NCBI GenBank assembly: GCA_016165875.1
Contig: JABBOT010000007.1
Location: forward strand, 11,496,216-11,560,215
Direction of reading: 5' to 3'
DNA length: 64,000 nucleotides
Origin: Acanthopleura granulata
Lineage: Eukaryota > Mollusca > Polyplacophora > Chitonida > Chitonidae
Position numbers and translations under genes: made by a program. Below the pieces are notes generated by a model, which saw nothing but the letters and a program-made list of their open reading frames with translations, was not told the DNA's origin and did not search any database. Shown here in pieces: positions 34,538 to 45,560 of this stretch (position 1 is the stretch's first letter; every line of letters begins with the position of its first letter).

Positions 34538-36235
34538 GTAGAATTTACTTATGCAACCCATTAAGTTCAGTGGCTTCAATAAGATGACAGCCACATCAGG
34601 TTTGTACTTGTCAATAATGTACAGATTGCATTTATGTTGTAGACAGTCACAGAGTTTCACCTTAAGATCTACTTTGATTCAAGATCTTATGTTGTGCATG
34701 TAGTTGTACATTTGCAGTGACAGGTTAATAGGATCACTTAATCCCAAATAACAACAACATTAACTACAACAACGTCACAGTAAATGTAGCATAATTTAGG
34801 CATGTCAGGTGTGTTTTAAATATTACTGGTTCATCATTTTAAAAAGACTTTAAGGGCCCAAAGTGTATCCTATTTTTGCTTTAAAATACCTAAAATTTGA
34901 TCTAAATTCATAAAGAAGAAAATTGATATTGAATTATTCCAAAAGGGCGACAATTCTTTGTTATCCACAAAGTTGTGAATTTATGACACTTCTAGGCATA
35001 TTTTGTGAAGTTTAAGAGTGATATTTCTAAAAGCCAAGAATAATCCTCAGAAAATGCAACTTGGGGATGCAATAATACGAAACGAATTTGTTTTTTGACA
35101 AAATTCAGTACCGGAAATGCACTTCTTACCAACATGACCAATCTGACATTGGCATAGACACTAACAAATGTCCGCTGCAACTGGCATACACTCTCATCAG
35201 TTCAGTGAAAAGTATTTCAGATATTTGAAGAGAATTAGCCTTAAACTTAATGCTGTAGCAAGTTCCCACATCGTTTGATTTTCATCATTACATCGTCACT
35301 CACAATTAAGACTACTTAGGTGACATGTTTCTACAAATCCCAGATTAAGGCAGTAGAGCAGAACATATATAAATGTATATGTGTATTTCAACAAAACTTT
35401 GTTTATTAAATTACGATTTTACTTCAGCACGCAGTAGGACTGATCCACTTACACCCTGACCCCAACTGTTATTTTACTAAGGTCTGTCTTTTTTTCAGCT
35501 CTTGTCCTGAACAAGATTAATGGCATCGAAGAAGGTAAGCAAATATTCCTTTTTTCCACCTTCAGTTTTTTATATGCCCTTTTTCTGCTACCTACATGAC
35601 AAGATACATGTATACCCTAAATATCAGGACCGTTTCATTGGCTCAGGCTTTTTATTCAACCGCTTCTAATACCTGCAGTTTATATTTTTCTATATAATTA
35701 GAAAGTGTGTTGTGACTCAAATAACATTACAAGTCACATAGTATGGCTTTGGGCTATTTTGAACTGTTCTATTTTGCACTCTTTTCCTTCCAATCCCAAT
35801 CCCGTCTTAAACTATTTCCCTAATACTTTAGACTGACTGGCGTGAGTGATTAACAATCCGGCGCGATCTGCCTAATGTCAATTTCCCGACGTCAATCATC
35901 TTCGCCGCTCGACTGCCCTAAACATAACTGTGTCACTCCGCACAGCGGGGAGGCGCTTAGTGTTTAAATCCTTATGTAATTAGGTCAAGTTGGAGAAAAT
36001 TTCCTCAGCATCTCACCTATATACATATATATCACTAAGTGCCCAAGGCATTGGCAATTTTCACTTCAAATTCCCATACACCTTTTCTCAACACTTATAT
36101 CTTTCATATGACAGTATAAGTTATTGCTCGAAAATCAATACATAACCAGATACACGGCTGTGACAGTTTCAAAGCCACCTTACAGTTTCCACCTTACACC
36201 GGTTATGACTGAGACAGTTGGCCAGTCATTCCCAT
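34538..36235. repeat. duplicated segment, copy A (left part)
   Basis: This matches 39168-40880 in direct orientation with only scattered substitutions and small indels, including introns and the exon at 35499. The second copy begins exactly at the right edge of the N gap. The right part of copy A is at 38185-38632. Confidence 0.9.
35499..35534 (+). CDS. short exon, 36 nt, after the recombinase-like domain
   Basis: The acceptor CTTTTTTTCAG precedes 35499 and the consensus donor GTAAGC follows 35534. The exon is phase 1 to 1 and encodes ALVLNKINGIEE when entered from 32566. The phase agreement with that exon supports it. It is an acidic tail segment with no recognisable domain. Confidence 0.45.
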
Positions 36236-36700
36236 TCCCGCCAATATATCTGCCAGCTTGATGATGCTGCACTATGGCCAGTGAGAAAGAGCAATCCCAT
36301 CTCAGCACGTTTTTTTGTAAGAAATAAGGCAAAAAACATACAACGTGTAACAGCCAACTTTGCCAACTGGAAGTGAGGTTAAATCATCTGTTTGATAACG
36401 AGACAATTCTGATATACTTACTACCATTCTCAACCAGAAAGTGGTAAAGTGGAATACGTCTGAGGTTATTCCATAAGGCTTCAACTAGGAGGCTACGACG
36501 CGTGGAGCAGGATAACTGAGATATCGAAGTTGAGAAAGTAACGCCCCCATAGGGGAAATCGAACGGATGGTATCACGATGCGTGACCTTCGATTGTCATA
36601 ATATAGGGGATCATAATTCGCACATAAAACAGTTTCTCGCCTCTTATGCTGAGAGCGTAGGAAGAGCTGACGCGACATCGTGTTTCCAGTTCGTCTAAAA
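35845..36700. repeat. dispersed repeat R2, longest copy
   Basis: Parts of this block recur inverted at 45690-46145 (matching 35845-36310) and at 42150-42500 (matching 36300-36700). Landmarks are GGCGCGATCTGCCTAATGTC, AACCTCAC, ACCACTTTC-type text and the end ACGCGACATCGTGTTTCC. The mosaic of matches suggests one non-autonomous element of at least 0.85 kb. Terminal repeats were not established. Confidence 0.65.
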
Positions 36701-36889
36701 TGGCGTATCCCGCGGCCTCGTCAGAACTCCAGATTGAAAGGTAACTTATAAAGTTACCAAGCCCGTCCTAAACATATGCCTACGCCCGTTGAGCTTTGCA
36801 TGGACCTTACATACTTTGGTTATACTTTTTGTTATCTTTTCGTTCAAGGGCCCACTTTCACGAAGCCGTTTGAACGTCATGAGCACGTG

Positions 36890-37180
36890 ACTGTCATGAC
36901 GAGGCAATGCCTACAGTGCTGGTTGCCGCGGTAGTTACGTGCTCGTTAAGAGGGCTCATGCCCAACTCTGAATGTCTCTCTTTATGGCCATACCTTGAAA
37001 GATCTATCAGCAACCTGTGGACATTTGTGGATGATACTTGGGAGCATAATGGTTCGAATCCGGCCTTGCGGAGGAAATTTGCAGATTCCCACGTCCTCAC
37101 AGTTCGTTGGGCATTGGTGGAAATACTCGATGACGCTTGTGCAGACCATTGTACAGTTTATAACGTTCGTTAATTAGGAC
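36890..37180 (+). repeat. SINE-like fragment with B box
   Basis: TGGTTCGAATCCGGCC at about 37050 is a perfect pol III B box. The nearby phrase CAGCAACCTGTGGACATTTG recurs at 37548 (GCAACCTGTGGATGTTTGTG) in the SINE A copy. It is a partial, diverged element. Confidence 0.45.
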
Positions 37181-37429
37181 CACCTGTGCCCCGCCAATAT
37201 GGCGCTCAAGCCTGTGCGTCCCACAAAGTTGATGGTTTAAGCCGAATTTTCCAGCTTCCTCCACCAATGAAAATGACCGCCATCGCATAAGTTAAATGTT
37301 CCTCAATTTTGCGTGAAATAATGATAAAGCGACTGCGTCCGATCAACATTAGACATTTTGCTTGCTGGTCGATATGCTATGTGGACATTTGGCCGGAGCA
37401 ACAATTTGTCTTTTGCCAGGTCTCCGAGA

Positions 37430-37680
37430 TCGATTTAGCGCTCAAGCAGAGTGCAATGAACCGGGAGCCTCTCACAATAGGGTCGAGGTGAGTTAAAGTC
37501 CAGCTGATGGTGACTTTCTCTCTGATTATACGTGGAAAGGTTTGCCAGCAACCTGTGGATGTTTGTGGGGTTTTGTGGGTGTGGTCTGCCTCCACTCACC
37601 ACAATACTGGCCGGCATCGTTTAAGTAAAATATTCTAGAGCGCGATGTGAAACACCAACGTACTAAATAAATAAGTAAAA
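37430..37680 (+). repeat. SINE family A, diverged
   Basis: Sense orientation: GCGCTCAAGCAGAGTGCAAT, GGGAGCCTCTCAC, CAGCAACCTGTGGATG, CACAATACTGGCCGGCATCG and AAATATTC, ending in an ACTAAATAAATAAGTAAA tail. Confidence 0.65.
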
Positions 37681-37927
37681 TTTGCCATTATCATTGGTTG
37701 ATGAACTCTTGGCCTGTGTAGTTTGGCCAAGGCTCACAATTTGCCTGGTGTCATTTGGGTAAGGGAACGGTTGGCCTTTTTCATTTGACCAGGGCAACAA
37801 TTTACAATGGGGAAAATTTTCCCAGGGAGGTATTTTTCTTATGGAAATATAGGCAGAAGGACACTTGGGGATAAGAGGACTTTCACCGGTGGACATTCAC
37901 GTCGATGAACTGATGTGAACTATTTGA

Positions 37928-38090
37928 GGGGCCTCCGTGGCTCAGTGCAACCGCAGCACAATGACCCGAAGCCTCCCACCAGTGCGGCCGCTGTGAGTTC
38001 ATTGCTGGCCGCCATTGTGTAAGTGAAATATTCTTGAGTACGGCGTAAAACACCATTCAAATAAATAAATAAATAAAGTGAACTATTTGC
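37928..38090 (+). repeat. SINE family A, internally deleted
   Basis: It begins with the tRNA-like head GGCCTCCGTGGCTCAGTGCA (A box TGGCTCAGTGC), continues CCACCAGTGCGGCCGCTGTG, GCTGGCCGCCATTGTG and GTACGGCGTAAAACACC, and ends in an (AAAT)n tail. It fixes the orientation of the family. Confidence 0.8.
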
Positions 38091-38091
38091 A

Positions 38092-38185
38092 TATAGTGTG
38101 TCTTCTTGTGACAGAGCGAGTCCATGCTGCCAAAGTGCCAAGCGAGGCAGTAACAGTACCAGTTTTTTATAGTCTTTGGTATGAC
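38092..38185 (-). repeat. SINE family B fragment
   Basis: It starts GTGTCTTCTTGTGACAG, the complement of the family tail, followed by CCATGCTGCCAAAGTGCC, which is complementary in sense to the body at 30.2 kb. Truncated. Confidence 0.6.
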
Positions 38186-38632
38186 ACGATCCGGGATTTC
38201 TCAGATGATCTAATGGACAAATTGCGGAAGTGAAAGCAAGTATCGAGTTCGAAAGTCCCTCAATATATCTCAATATAGCAGCGGTATACGAATGTCATAC
38301 ATACACACTTATATTTTTTTACATGGCGACTCCATTCCATGAAATGATTTGCACCAAGCCAATAGGGTGTGTTTCAGGGATTTAGGCTGCTCTAATCAAC
38401 CATAGTCAATCCACAGAGAACTACTGCGACAATGATGTAGCCTAAAATCTGTGGATCCTACATAAATAATTCCCCTCGGCTTTGAAAACCAAACCTGCAT
38501 TCCTCGGTGGAGAGAGCACAGTCCTCAGAGTTGGGCCAATAATTCCCACGTCTACAAGATCAGAAAAGAAGATTTGTCTCTGAGCAGTGTACTGTGGACA
38601 CACAAGTAAAACATGATGGATGGTCTCCTCAG
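38185..38632. repeat. duplicated segment, copy A (right part), cut by the gap
   Basis: This matches 40890-41335 almost base for base, from GATCCGGGATTTCTCAGATG to GGTCTCCTCAG. It includes the 3' end of a minus-strand non-LTR retrotransposon. The N gap interrupts it at 38633, where the other copy continues with the retrotransposon. Confidence 0.9.
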
Positions 38633-39167
38633 NNNNNNNNNNNNNNNNNNNNNNNNNNNNNNNNNNNNNNNNNNNNNNNNNNNNNNNNNNNNNNNNNNNN
38701 NNNNNNNNNNNNNNNNNNNNNNNNNNNNNNNNNNNNNNNNNNNNNNNNNNNNNNNNNNNNNNNNNNNNNNNNNNNNNNNNNNNNNNNNNNNNNNNNNNNN
38801 NNNNNNNNNNNNNNNNNNNNNNNNNNNNNNNNNNNNNNNNNNNNNNNNNNNNNNNNNNNNNNNNNNNNNNNNNNNNNNNNNNNNNNNNNNNNNNNNNNNN
38901 NNNNNNNNNNNNNNNNNNNNNNNNNNNNNNNNNNNNNNNNNNNNNNNNNNNNNNNNNNNNNNNNNNNNNNNNNNNNNNNNNNNNNNNNNNNNNNNNNNNN
39001 NNNNNNNNNNNNNNNNNNNNNNNNNNNNNNNNNNNNNNNNNNNNNNNNNNNNNNNNNNNNNNNNNNNNNNNNNNNNNNNNNNNNNNNNNNNNNNNNNNNN
39101 NNNNNNNNNNNNNNNNNNNNNNNNNNNNNNNNNNNNNNNNNNNNNNNNNNNNNNNNNNNNNNNNNNN
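38633..39167. other. assembly gap (535 N)
   Basis: Unsequenced. The ORFs that run through it are artefacts. The sequence resumes in the middle of the segment duplicated from 34538, so the gap probably joins two haplotypic contigs. Confidence 1.
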
Positions 39168-40880
39168 GTAGAATTTACTTATGCAACCCATTAAGTTCAG
39201 TGGCTTCAATAAGATGACAGCCACATCAGGTTTGTACTTGTCAGTAATGTACAGATTGCATTTATGTTGTAGACAGTCACAGAGTTTCACCTTAAGATCT
39301 ACTTTGATTCAAGATCTTATGTTTTGCATGTAACTGTCATGATACAGTAGTTGTACATTTGCAGTGACAGGTTAATAGGATAACTTAATCCCAAATAACA
39401 ACAACAGCATTAATTACAACAACGTCACAGTAAATGTGGCATAATTTAGGCATGTGAGGTGTGTTTTAAATATTACTGGTTCATCATTTTAAAAAGACTT
39501 TAAGGGCCCAAAGTGTATCCTACGTTTGCTTTAAAATACCTAAAATTTGATCTAAATTCATAAAGAAGAAAATTGATATTTAATTATTCCAAAAGGGCAA
39601 CAATTCTTTGTTATCCACAAAGTTGTGAATTTATGACACTTCTAGGCATATTTTGTGAAGTTTAAGAGTGATATTTCTAAAAGCCAAGATTAAACCTCAG
39701 AAAATGCAACTTGGGGATGCAATAATACGAAACGAAGTTGTTTTTTGACAAAATTCAGTACCGGAAATACACTTCTTACCAACATGACCAATCTGACATT
39801 GGCATAGACACTAACAAATGTCCGCTGCAACTGGCATACACTCTCATCAGTTCGGTGAAAAGTATTTCAGATATTTGAAGAGAATTAGCCTTAAACTTAA
39901 TGCTGTAGCAAGTTCCCACATCGTTTGATTTTCATCATTACATCGTCACTCACAATTAAGACTACTTATGTGACATGTTTCTACAAAATCTCAGATTAAG
40001 GCAGTAGAGCAGAACATATATAAATGTACATGTGTATTTCAACAAAACGTTGTTTATTAAATTACGATTTTACTTCAGCACGCAGTAAGACTGATCCACT
40101 TACACCCTGACCCCAACTGTTATTTTACTAAGGTCTGTCTTTTTTTCAGCTCTTGTCCTGAACAAGATTAATGGCATCGAAGAAGCTAAGCAAATATTCC
40201 TTTTTTCCACCTTCAGTTTTTTATATGCCCTTTTTCTGCTACCTACATGACAAGGTACATGTATAACCTAAATATCAGGACTGTTTCATTGGCTCAGGCT
40301 TTTTATTCAACCGCTTCTAAAACCTGCAGTTTGTATTTTTCTATATAATTAGAAAGTGTGTTGCGACTCAAATAACATTACAAGTCACATAGTATGGCTT
40401 TGGGCTATTTTGAACTGTTCTATTTTGCACTCTTTTCCTTCCAACCCCAATCCCGTCTTAAACTATTTCTCTAATACTTTAGACTGACTGGCGTGAGTGA
40501 TTAACAATCCGGCGCGATCTGCCTAATGTCAATTTCCCGACGTCAATTATCTTCGCCGCTCGACTGCCCTAAACATAACTGCGTCACTCCACACAGCAGG
40601 GAGGCGCTTAGTGTTTAAATCCTTATGTAATTAGGTCAAGTCGGAGAAAATTTCCACAGCATCTCACCTATATATATATATATCACTAAGTGCCCAAGGC
40701 ATTGGCAATTTTCACTTCAGATTTCCATACACCTTTTCTCAACACTTATATCTTTCATATGACAGTATAAGTTATTGCTCGAAAATCAATACATAACCAG
40801 ATACACGTCTTTAACAGTTTCAAAGCCACCTTACAGTTTCCACCTTACACCGTTTATCACTGAGACAGGTGGGCAGTCAT
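39168..40880. repeat. duplicated segment, copy B (left part)
   Basis: Direct copy of 34538-36235. It ends at CAGTCATACATACCCCGATC, where it jumps to text equivalent to 38185. The roughly 1.95 kb between 36235 and 38185 of copy A is absent. Confidence 0.9.
40150..40185 (+). pseudogene. second copy of the 36-nt exon, splice donor lost
   Basis: Identical exon text to 35499-35534 with the same acceptor, but the donor GTAAGC of copy A is CTAAGC here. The exon could not be spliced normally from this allele or copy. Confidence 0.6.
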
Positions 40881-41059
40881 ACATACCCCGATCCGGGATT
40901 TCTCAGATGATCTAATGGACAAATCGCGAAAGTGAAAGCGTGTGTCGAGTTCGAAAGTCCCTCAATATATCTCAATATAGCAGCGGTATACGAATGTCAT
41001 ACATACACACTTATATTTTTTTACATGGCGACTCCATTCCATGAAATGATTTGCACCAA

Positions 41060-42137
41060 GCCAATAGGGTGTGTTTCAGGGATTTAGGCTGCTCTAATCA
41101 ATCATAGTCAATCCACAGAGAACTACTGCGACAATGATGTAGCCTAAAATCTGTGGATCCTACATAAATAATTCGCCTCGACTTTGAAAACCAAACCTGC
41201 ATTCCTCGGTGGAAAGAGCACAGTCCTCAGAGTTGGGCCAATAATTCCCACGTCTACAAGATCAGAAAAGAAGATTTGTCTCTGAGCAGTGTACTGTGGA
41301 CACACAAGTAAAACATGATGGCTGGTCTCCTCAGCCTGACAAACATCACACAGACCTGAATCTCTTGCCTTGAATCTTTTTTAAGTAGCTATTAACTGGG
41401 AGGTGTGCTGACTGAAGTCGGAAGCACAGGATTTCTGCTTTTCTGCTAGAAAAGGAAAAAGGGAGGCTGTTATGAAGTTTGACAACATGGTTAAATGGGT
41501 GATGAAAACGGCCCTTCTCTGAGGCGTCCCACTGAGTTTGCCATAGTTTAAATGCCAATGACATTACTTCATTTAGGGCTTCGGATATGGTCAGTTTGAG
41601 ATTAGGGGTAACATCGTGCAGCCTTAGGGCTTGTTTGGCTAGTCTATCTGCTCGGTCATTACTGGGCACCCGAGAATGCCCAGGAACCCAAGCAAAGCAA
41701 ATGTCAAAACTAGCAAAGAATAGAGAGGACGACAGACAAACTACTTCGTGCAGGACAGGACAGCATTTTGCCCACCTAAATGACGTCATTGACTGTAAAG
41801 CACTAAGAGAATCTGTGGCTATAACAGCTCTTAACGGTCTTAAATCCAAAAGAAAGAGCAGAGCATTTAGAATTGTGTAGAGTTCTGCTGAATAAACAGA
41901 CAGGTTATCCGACAATCTAAGAACTTTTTCATATCACAATTCTGGTACGCAAATCGAAGCCGGAACCTTACCAGTAGCAGGGCACTTAGAGGCATCGGTA
42001 TATATTTGCATGTAAATCCAATTGTTGCTTACGATTCGTTAGAAATCACAGAAATATGGAGAGGACTGTCTGGTTTCTGGACCTGAGAGTGCAGGTCCAT
42101 GTATAGAGTTGTTGCTGGGCCTTCCAGGGGGGAGATG
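41060..42137 (-). mobile_element. non-LTR retrotransposon, 3' end with RNase H
   Basis: 5'-truncated copy in minus orientation, from about 42137 to 41060. The longest ORF (41915-41346) carries an RNase H domain: AELYTILNAL (catalytic Glu), IATDSLSALQSM (catalytic Asp) and SNDRADRLAKQAL (last Asp), with FAWVPGHSRV between. The first catalytic Asp lies in the upstream frame near 42000. The following 3' part equals the plus copy at 60.3-60.6 kb, with a C-x2-C ... H-x5-C zinc-like motif read through in copy A. RNase H after RT places it in the I/Jockey-like group; the exact clade is undecided. Confidence 0.8.
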
Positions 42138-42149
42138 GCGGGATGAATG

Positions 42150-42500
42150 GCGGGACAAACGGGAAACACGATGTCGCGTCAGCTCTTCCTACGCTCTCTG
42201 GTATAAGAAGCGAGAAACTGTTTTATATGCGAAGTCCCCTTTATTATGACAATCGAAGGTCATGCATCGTGGTAACATCCGTTCGATTTTCCCTACGGGG
42301 GCGTTACTTTCCCAACTGCGATATCTCAGTTATCCTGCATCACGCATCGTGGCCTCCTGGTTGAGGCCTTAGGGAATAACCCCAGACGTATTCCACTATA
42401 CCACTTTCTGGTTGAGAATGACTGTAAGTAAATCAGAATTGTCTCCTAATCAGACGGAAAACAGTTGATTTAACCTCACTTCTAGTTGGCAAAATGGTAA
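42150..42500 (-). repeat. dispersed repeat R2, inverted partial copy
   Basis: Complementary to 36300-36700: AAACACGATGTCGCGTCAGC, TACGGGGGCGTTACTTTCCC, GTATTCCACTATACCACTTT and GATTTAACCTCACTT correspond in inverted order. It directly abuts the 5'-truncated end of the retrotransposon. Confidence 0.75.
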
Positions 42501-42776
42501 CCTTGGAACAGGTGACGTCACAATGCAAACAGATGTTTTCTCGGGTATTAAGAATATCTCGTCCCTAATTAGTCTAAACTGAGCGCATGGCCGGTCGTTC
42601 AATTTTTAATTCCCTATGTGGGAGTTTTTGTTTAGTTTTTCAACTGCGATACCTCAGTTATCCTACATTACAAAAATAAAATATGACGTTTTTCGAACTA
42701 TCAATGTGATTCTTAAGTGATAAATATAGATTTGCTCTATTATTGTTCTTTATTTTAAAGTCCTAAACCCACATCG

Positions 42777-42850
42777 ACCGCATTGGTGAGAGGCTCCGGG
42801 GTCATTGTACTGCACTAGTACGTTAGCGGTCTCAGCCACAGAGTCCCCAG
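42777..42850 (-). repeat. SINE family A, head end
   Basis: CATCGACCGCATTGGTGAGA and TTAGCGGTCTCAGCCACAGA are the family text near the tRNA-like head, in minus orientation. The body is missing. Confidence 0.65.
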
Positions 42851-43199
42851 ACCAGGTTAAATATCAGTATCCAGAAAGTAAATTGTTGGCATGAGAAACA
42901 GTTTTCATAGAAACTTATTCTCCGATGGTGATTCTGTTCACCTCCGAAAACATCGATGCGTCAAATACTCACGTGGCTAAGTACCCGTCTGGTAAATTGG
43001 ACCAGACAGAAAATTTGACATTTTCTAACTTGTGACCAATGAGTTCTTATCACTAAATCGTTACCTAAATGTTAACAGTAATGACTGATGCGCGCTTTTC
43101 GCATGTAACCTTTTGATTAATCCAATGTATGTTTATTAATTGAATTGACTGATATTTAACACCGTTTTCTATGCAGCGATTTAAGACAGGCATGTTATA

Positions 43200-43316
43200 T
43201 TTATTTAGTTATTTCTTTATCCTGTTGGTATTGCCGTACTCCAAAATATTTTACTTATACATGTACGACGGCGGCCAGCATTATGGTTCGAAAAAACCGT
43301 GCAGAGGCAGACTGAT
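43200..43316 (-). repeat. SINE family A, tail half
   Basis: TTTATTTAGTTATTTC, TGCCGTACTCCAAAATATTT and ACGACGGCGGCCAGCATTAT are the tail half of the family in minus orientation. Confidence 0.7.
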
Positions 43317-43854
43317 TTTTTTTTATCCTTTATAGAGAAAAGTGCTCATGGTGGTATGGCGTGACATTGCCCCAAACTTTGGGGATATATATTCTGTTGA
43401 TTGAAGTTGATAAACCTACTGTATGGAGAGTAAGGCAAGTATATACACATCCGCTCACGCAACCTCAAAATCACAAGACTTACATGTCTGTGCAACACGT
43501 GAATGCAAATGCACACAGCCTTATTAATTCACTGATTTAAATGAAGAAGCCAGTAAATAACTCCAGATATTTAATGCGTTTTGCTGACTTGCATTGTGAG
43601 TACAATACATTAATGTAACGAACGGAGAAAACACTCACAGGGTGGAAACCTTAGTGATATCACAGAACTGTAGGAATGCATCATATAAATTCTCTGTAAT
43701 ATTTTGAATAGCGTGTATGGCTTTGTCCTCAGGAATCGATATACAATAAAAAAAAAGAAGAACACGTCCTGCTCTAACGCATTGCTGCTGAAGTATATAC
43801 ATATGTAGGTTGCAAAGAAACAATTTGTCTAATTTATTTTTCCATTTCATCTAG

Positions 43855-43889
43855 AAATAAGAACGAATCTGTTAGAGAAGGTCAGTGAG
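43855..43889 (+). CDS. candidate distal exon of the SET/recombinase gene
   Basis: The acceptor CCATTTCATCTAG precedes 43855 and the donor GTGAGT follows 43889. At 35 nt, entered at phase 1 from 35534, it encodes EIRTNLLEKVSE and leaves at phase 0. The phases fit, but exons this short are easily found by chance and it lies beyond the duplicated, gap-containing segment. Confidence 0.3.
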
Positions 43890-44109
43890 GTGAGTTATAA
43901 CAGCCCTATCACCGATATTGTTCTGTTATACGGTGACATCAGTGTCAACGCTATGATCAATGTGCAAATAACTAAATGTACATGTGAAGACTGGAAAGCC
44001 AGCAAACAATTTTTTTTTAGTTACGACGTCTGCACTTGATTCACATTACCTCCAAAAACTTGAAACTTCAGCCTATGTTATTCTACCATTAACCCATGTT
44101 ATTGCAGTT

Positions 44110-45560
44110 ATTATTATTACTTTTATTGTCCTCACCAAATTTTCTGGAGAAAACAATTAGTTAGAAGTTTATGAAATTTTAACATGTTTGTCTGTATGAC
44201 TTCAAGTTGTGCATCGTACCTTTTGTGGAGATTTTGTCACGTGACTTGGCAATCATTTTGAATTTTGATGAAAACCTGGAGAAATCTTCTCCTCCAGAAC
44301 GTCTGATGCGACTGAGCTGAAATTTAAACAGAAGCTGCTCAAGGCCAAGGCTTGTTAAGCTTGAGAACTAGAACTTTCTTGGTTGAAAATTGTACAAGTT
44401 CGCTATTGGATAAATATGTCATGTGACCCCAAATTTCGTTTTTTGCTAATAATTTCTACACGTCTTCAGATGATGTCCGGCGAAAAGTTCTATCTGATGC
44501 AGTTTTGGGTGTTGATTAAGAATATGCAAATTTGGCAAAACCGGAAGTGACGTCATCAAAATTGGAAGTGGGTATATCTCATTAACCAATGAAGCTAGAA
44601 ACGCAGTGTTAAAGCCTAACATCATCTCAAGGCAAGTAGACAACTTTTACATAGCCGGAAGTCACGTCAGGAAACCTAAAATAGTACATACATCCAAAAC
44701 ATCGCCATTTTTTCATTTTTCAAAATTGAAACACTTCTACAGCTAAAAAGGCTCAACAGAAATGCTTGAAACTTAGCTAGGTGATAGACCCAGACATGTG
44801 CTCTTACGAGTAAAGGTTTGGGTGTCCCCAGTCATGTGACCTGGCGACCATTTTGAGTTAACGGTAAATCATTTAACAGTCAGTTTCTTCACAACCCAGC
44901 CTCTGATTGACTTGAAATTTATCACGCCTATCAAGCGTTCCATGTAGAGTATTTGCAAGAAAGAATGCAATGTTTATGCAAATTATGTTTTAGCTGACAC
45001 AGCGCAAGTAATATTACCTGAGTTTTTTTTTTGCTTTAGAATTTCAATCTAAAAAAAAAATGTATATATGCTATCTGACGCAGTTTGACGTCCGGATCAC
45101 GATCCCGGTCTTATTTTCTTTCTGTGATGCATATTTGTGTCGCAAAATGAGATGAAAAGGCGTTTTTGCAGGTCACATAACAGAAAAATGTTACGGCTGT
45201 AAAGTTGAAAATCCCTATGTATAATGGACTATACATGTGCTGAATGTATAGTGAAAATCGGTGATTTGTGTCAGAAAACACAGGACATGCACGCTTTTAA
45301 ATAATGTAAGAAGTCAGATTTACTACATTTGGCACATTTACATATACATGCTATATAGTGTAATACAATGTATGGATGGCTACGAAGAATATTTACGATG
45401 TATATGTTCTCTCTGCTTTCCACTGCTGTTGCGATTGGCTCACCCAGTGTATGTTGTGCATGCATTTCTAAAAGTTAGCTTTGTTTTAGTGCAAATCTCG
45501 TCTTCTTTACTCTACGGTAACAAGGCCACGGTGATTGACAGATATCTATCAACACGTGCC
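44110..45560 (+). repeat. dispersed repeat R1, tandem unit 1
   Basis: Landmarks in order: CACGTGACTTGGCAATCATT (44238), TATTGGATAAATATGTCATG (44403), CCGGAAGTGACGTCATC (44541), ACCAATGAAGCTAGAAACGC (44585), CATGTGACCTGGCGACC (44834), GTTTGACGTCCGGATCACGA (45085) and TTTACTACATTTGGCACATT (45318). The same landmarks repeat in the same order after 46146. Confidence 0.75.
44541..44555 (+). promoter_or_regulatory. composite ETS/CRE motif inside repeat R1
   Basis: CCGGAAGTGACGTCA is a perfect fusion of an ETS site (CCGGAAGT) and a CRE (TGACGTCA). Related forms occur in other R1 copies: CCGGAAGTCACGTCA (44656), CCGCAAGTGACGTCA (46889), CCGGAAATGACGTCA (47001), and inverted near 355-382. Regulatory activity is not shown by sequence. 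Confidence 0.45.

Larger units (their letters stand above)
17489..43889 (+). other. split gene locus: KMT5A-like SET domain plus tyrosine-recombinase-like domain
   Basis: A series of plus-strand exons joins with compatible phases: 17489-17655 (SET C-terminal half), candidate 10-nt exon 19940-19949, duplicated linker exon 22405-22554 and 22935-23369, 24358-24423, 24908-24980, 25503-26740 (Cys/His-rich segment and helical core), 29695-29935, 30968-31092 and 32371-32566 (recombinase-like parts), 35499-35534 and possibly 43855-43889. I recall related long proteins in fish and invertebrate gene sets that join a KMT5A-like SET domain, C2H2-like Cys/His groups and an integrase-like C-terminus; this assignment is from memory, not search. 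The exons before 17489, with the SET N-terminal half, were not found. Three frame breaks (near 23205, 25885 and 29816) mean the locus is either a pseudogene or contains assembly errors. Confidence 0.7.

Noticed and set aside
38442..39290. 282-codon and other long ORFs at the gap
   Set aside because: They run through 535 N. Only the short piece at 38632-38442 is retrotransposon 3' text.
41587..41880. 97-codon plus-strand ORF
   Set aside because: Antisense shadow of the RNase H domain on the minus strand.
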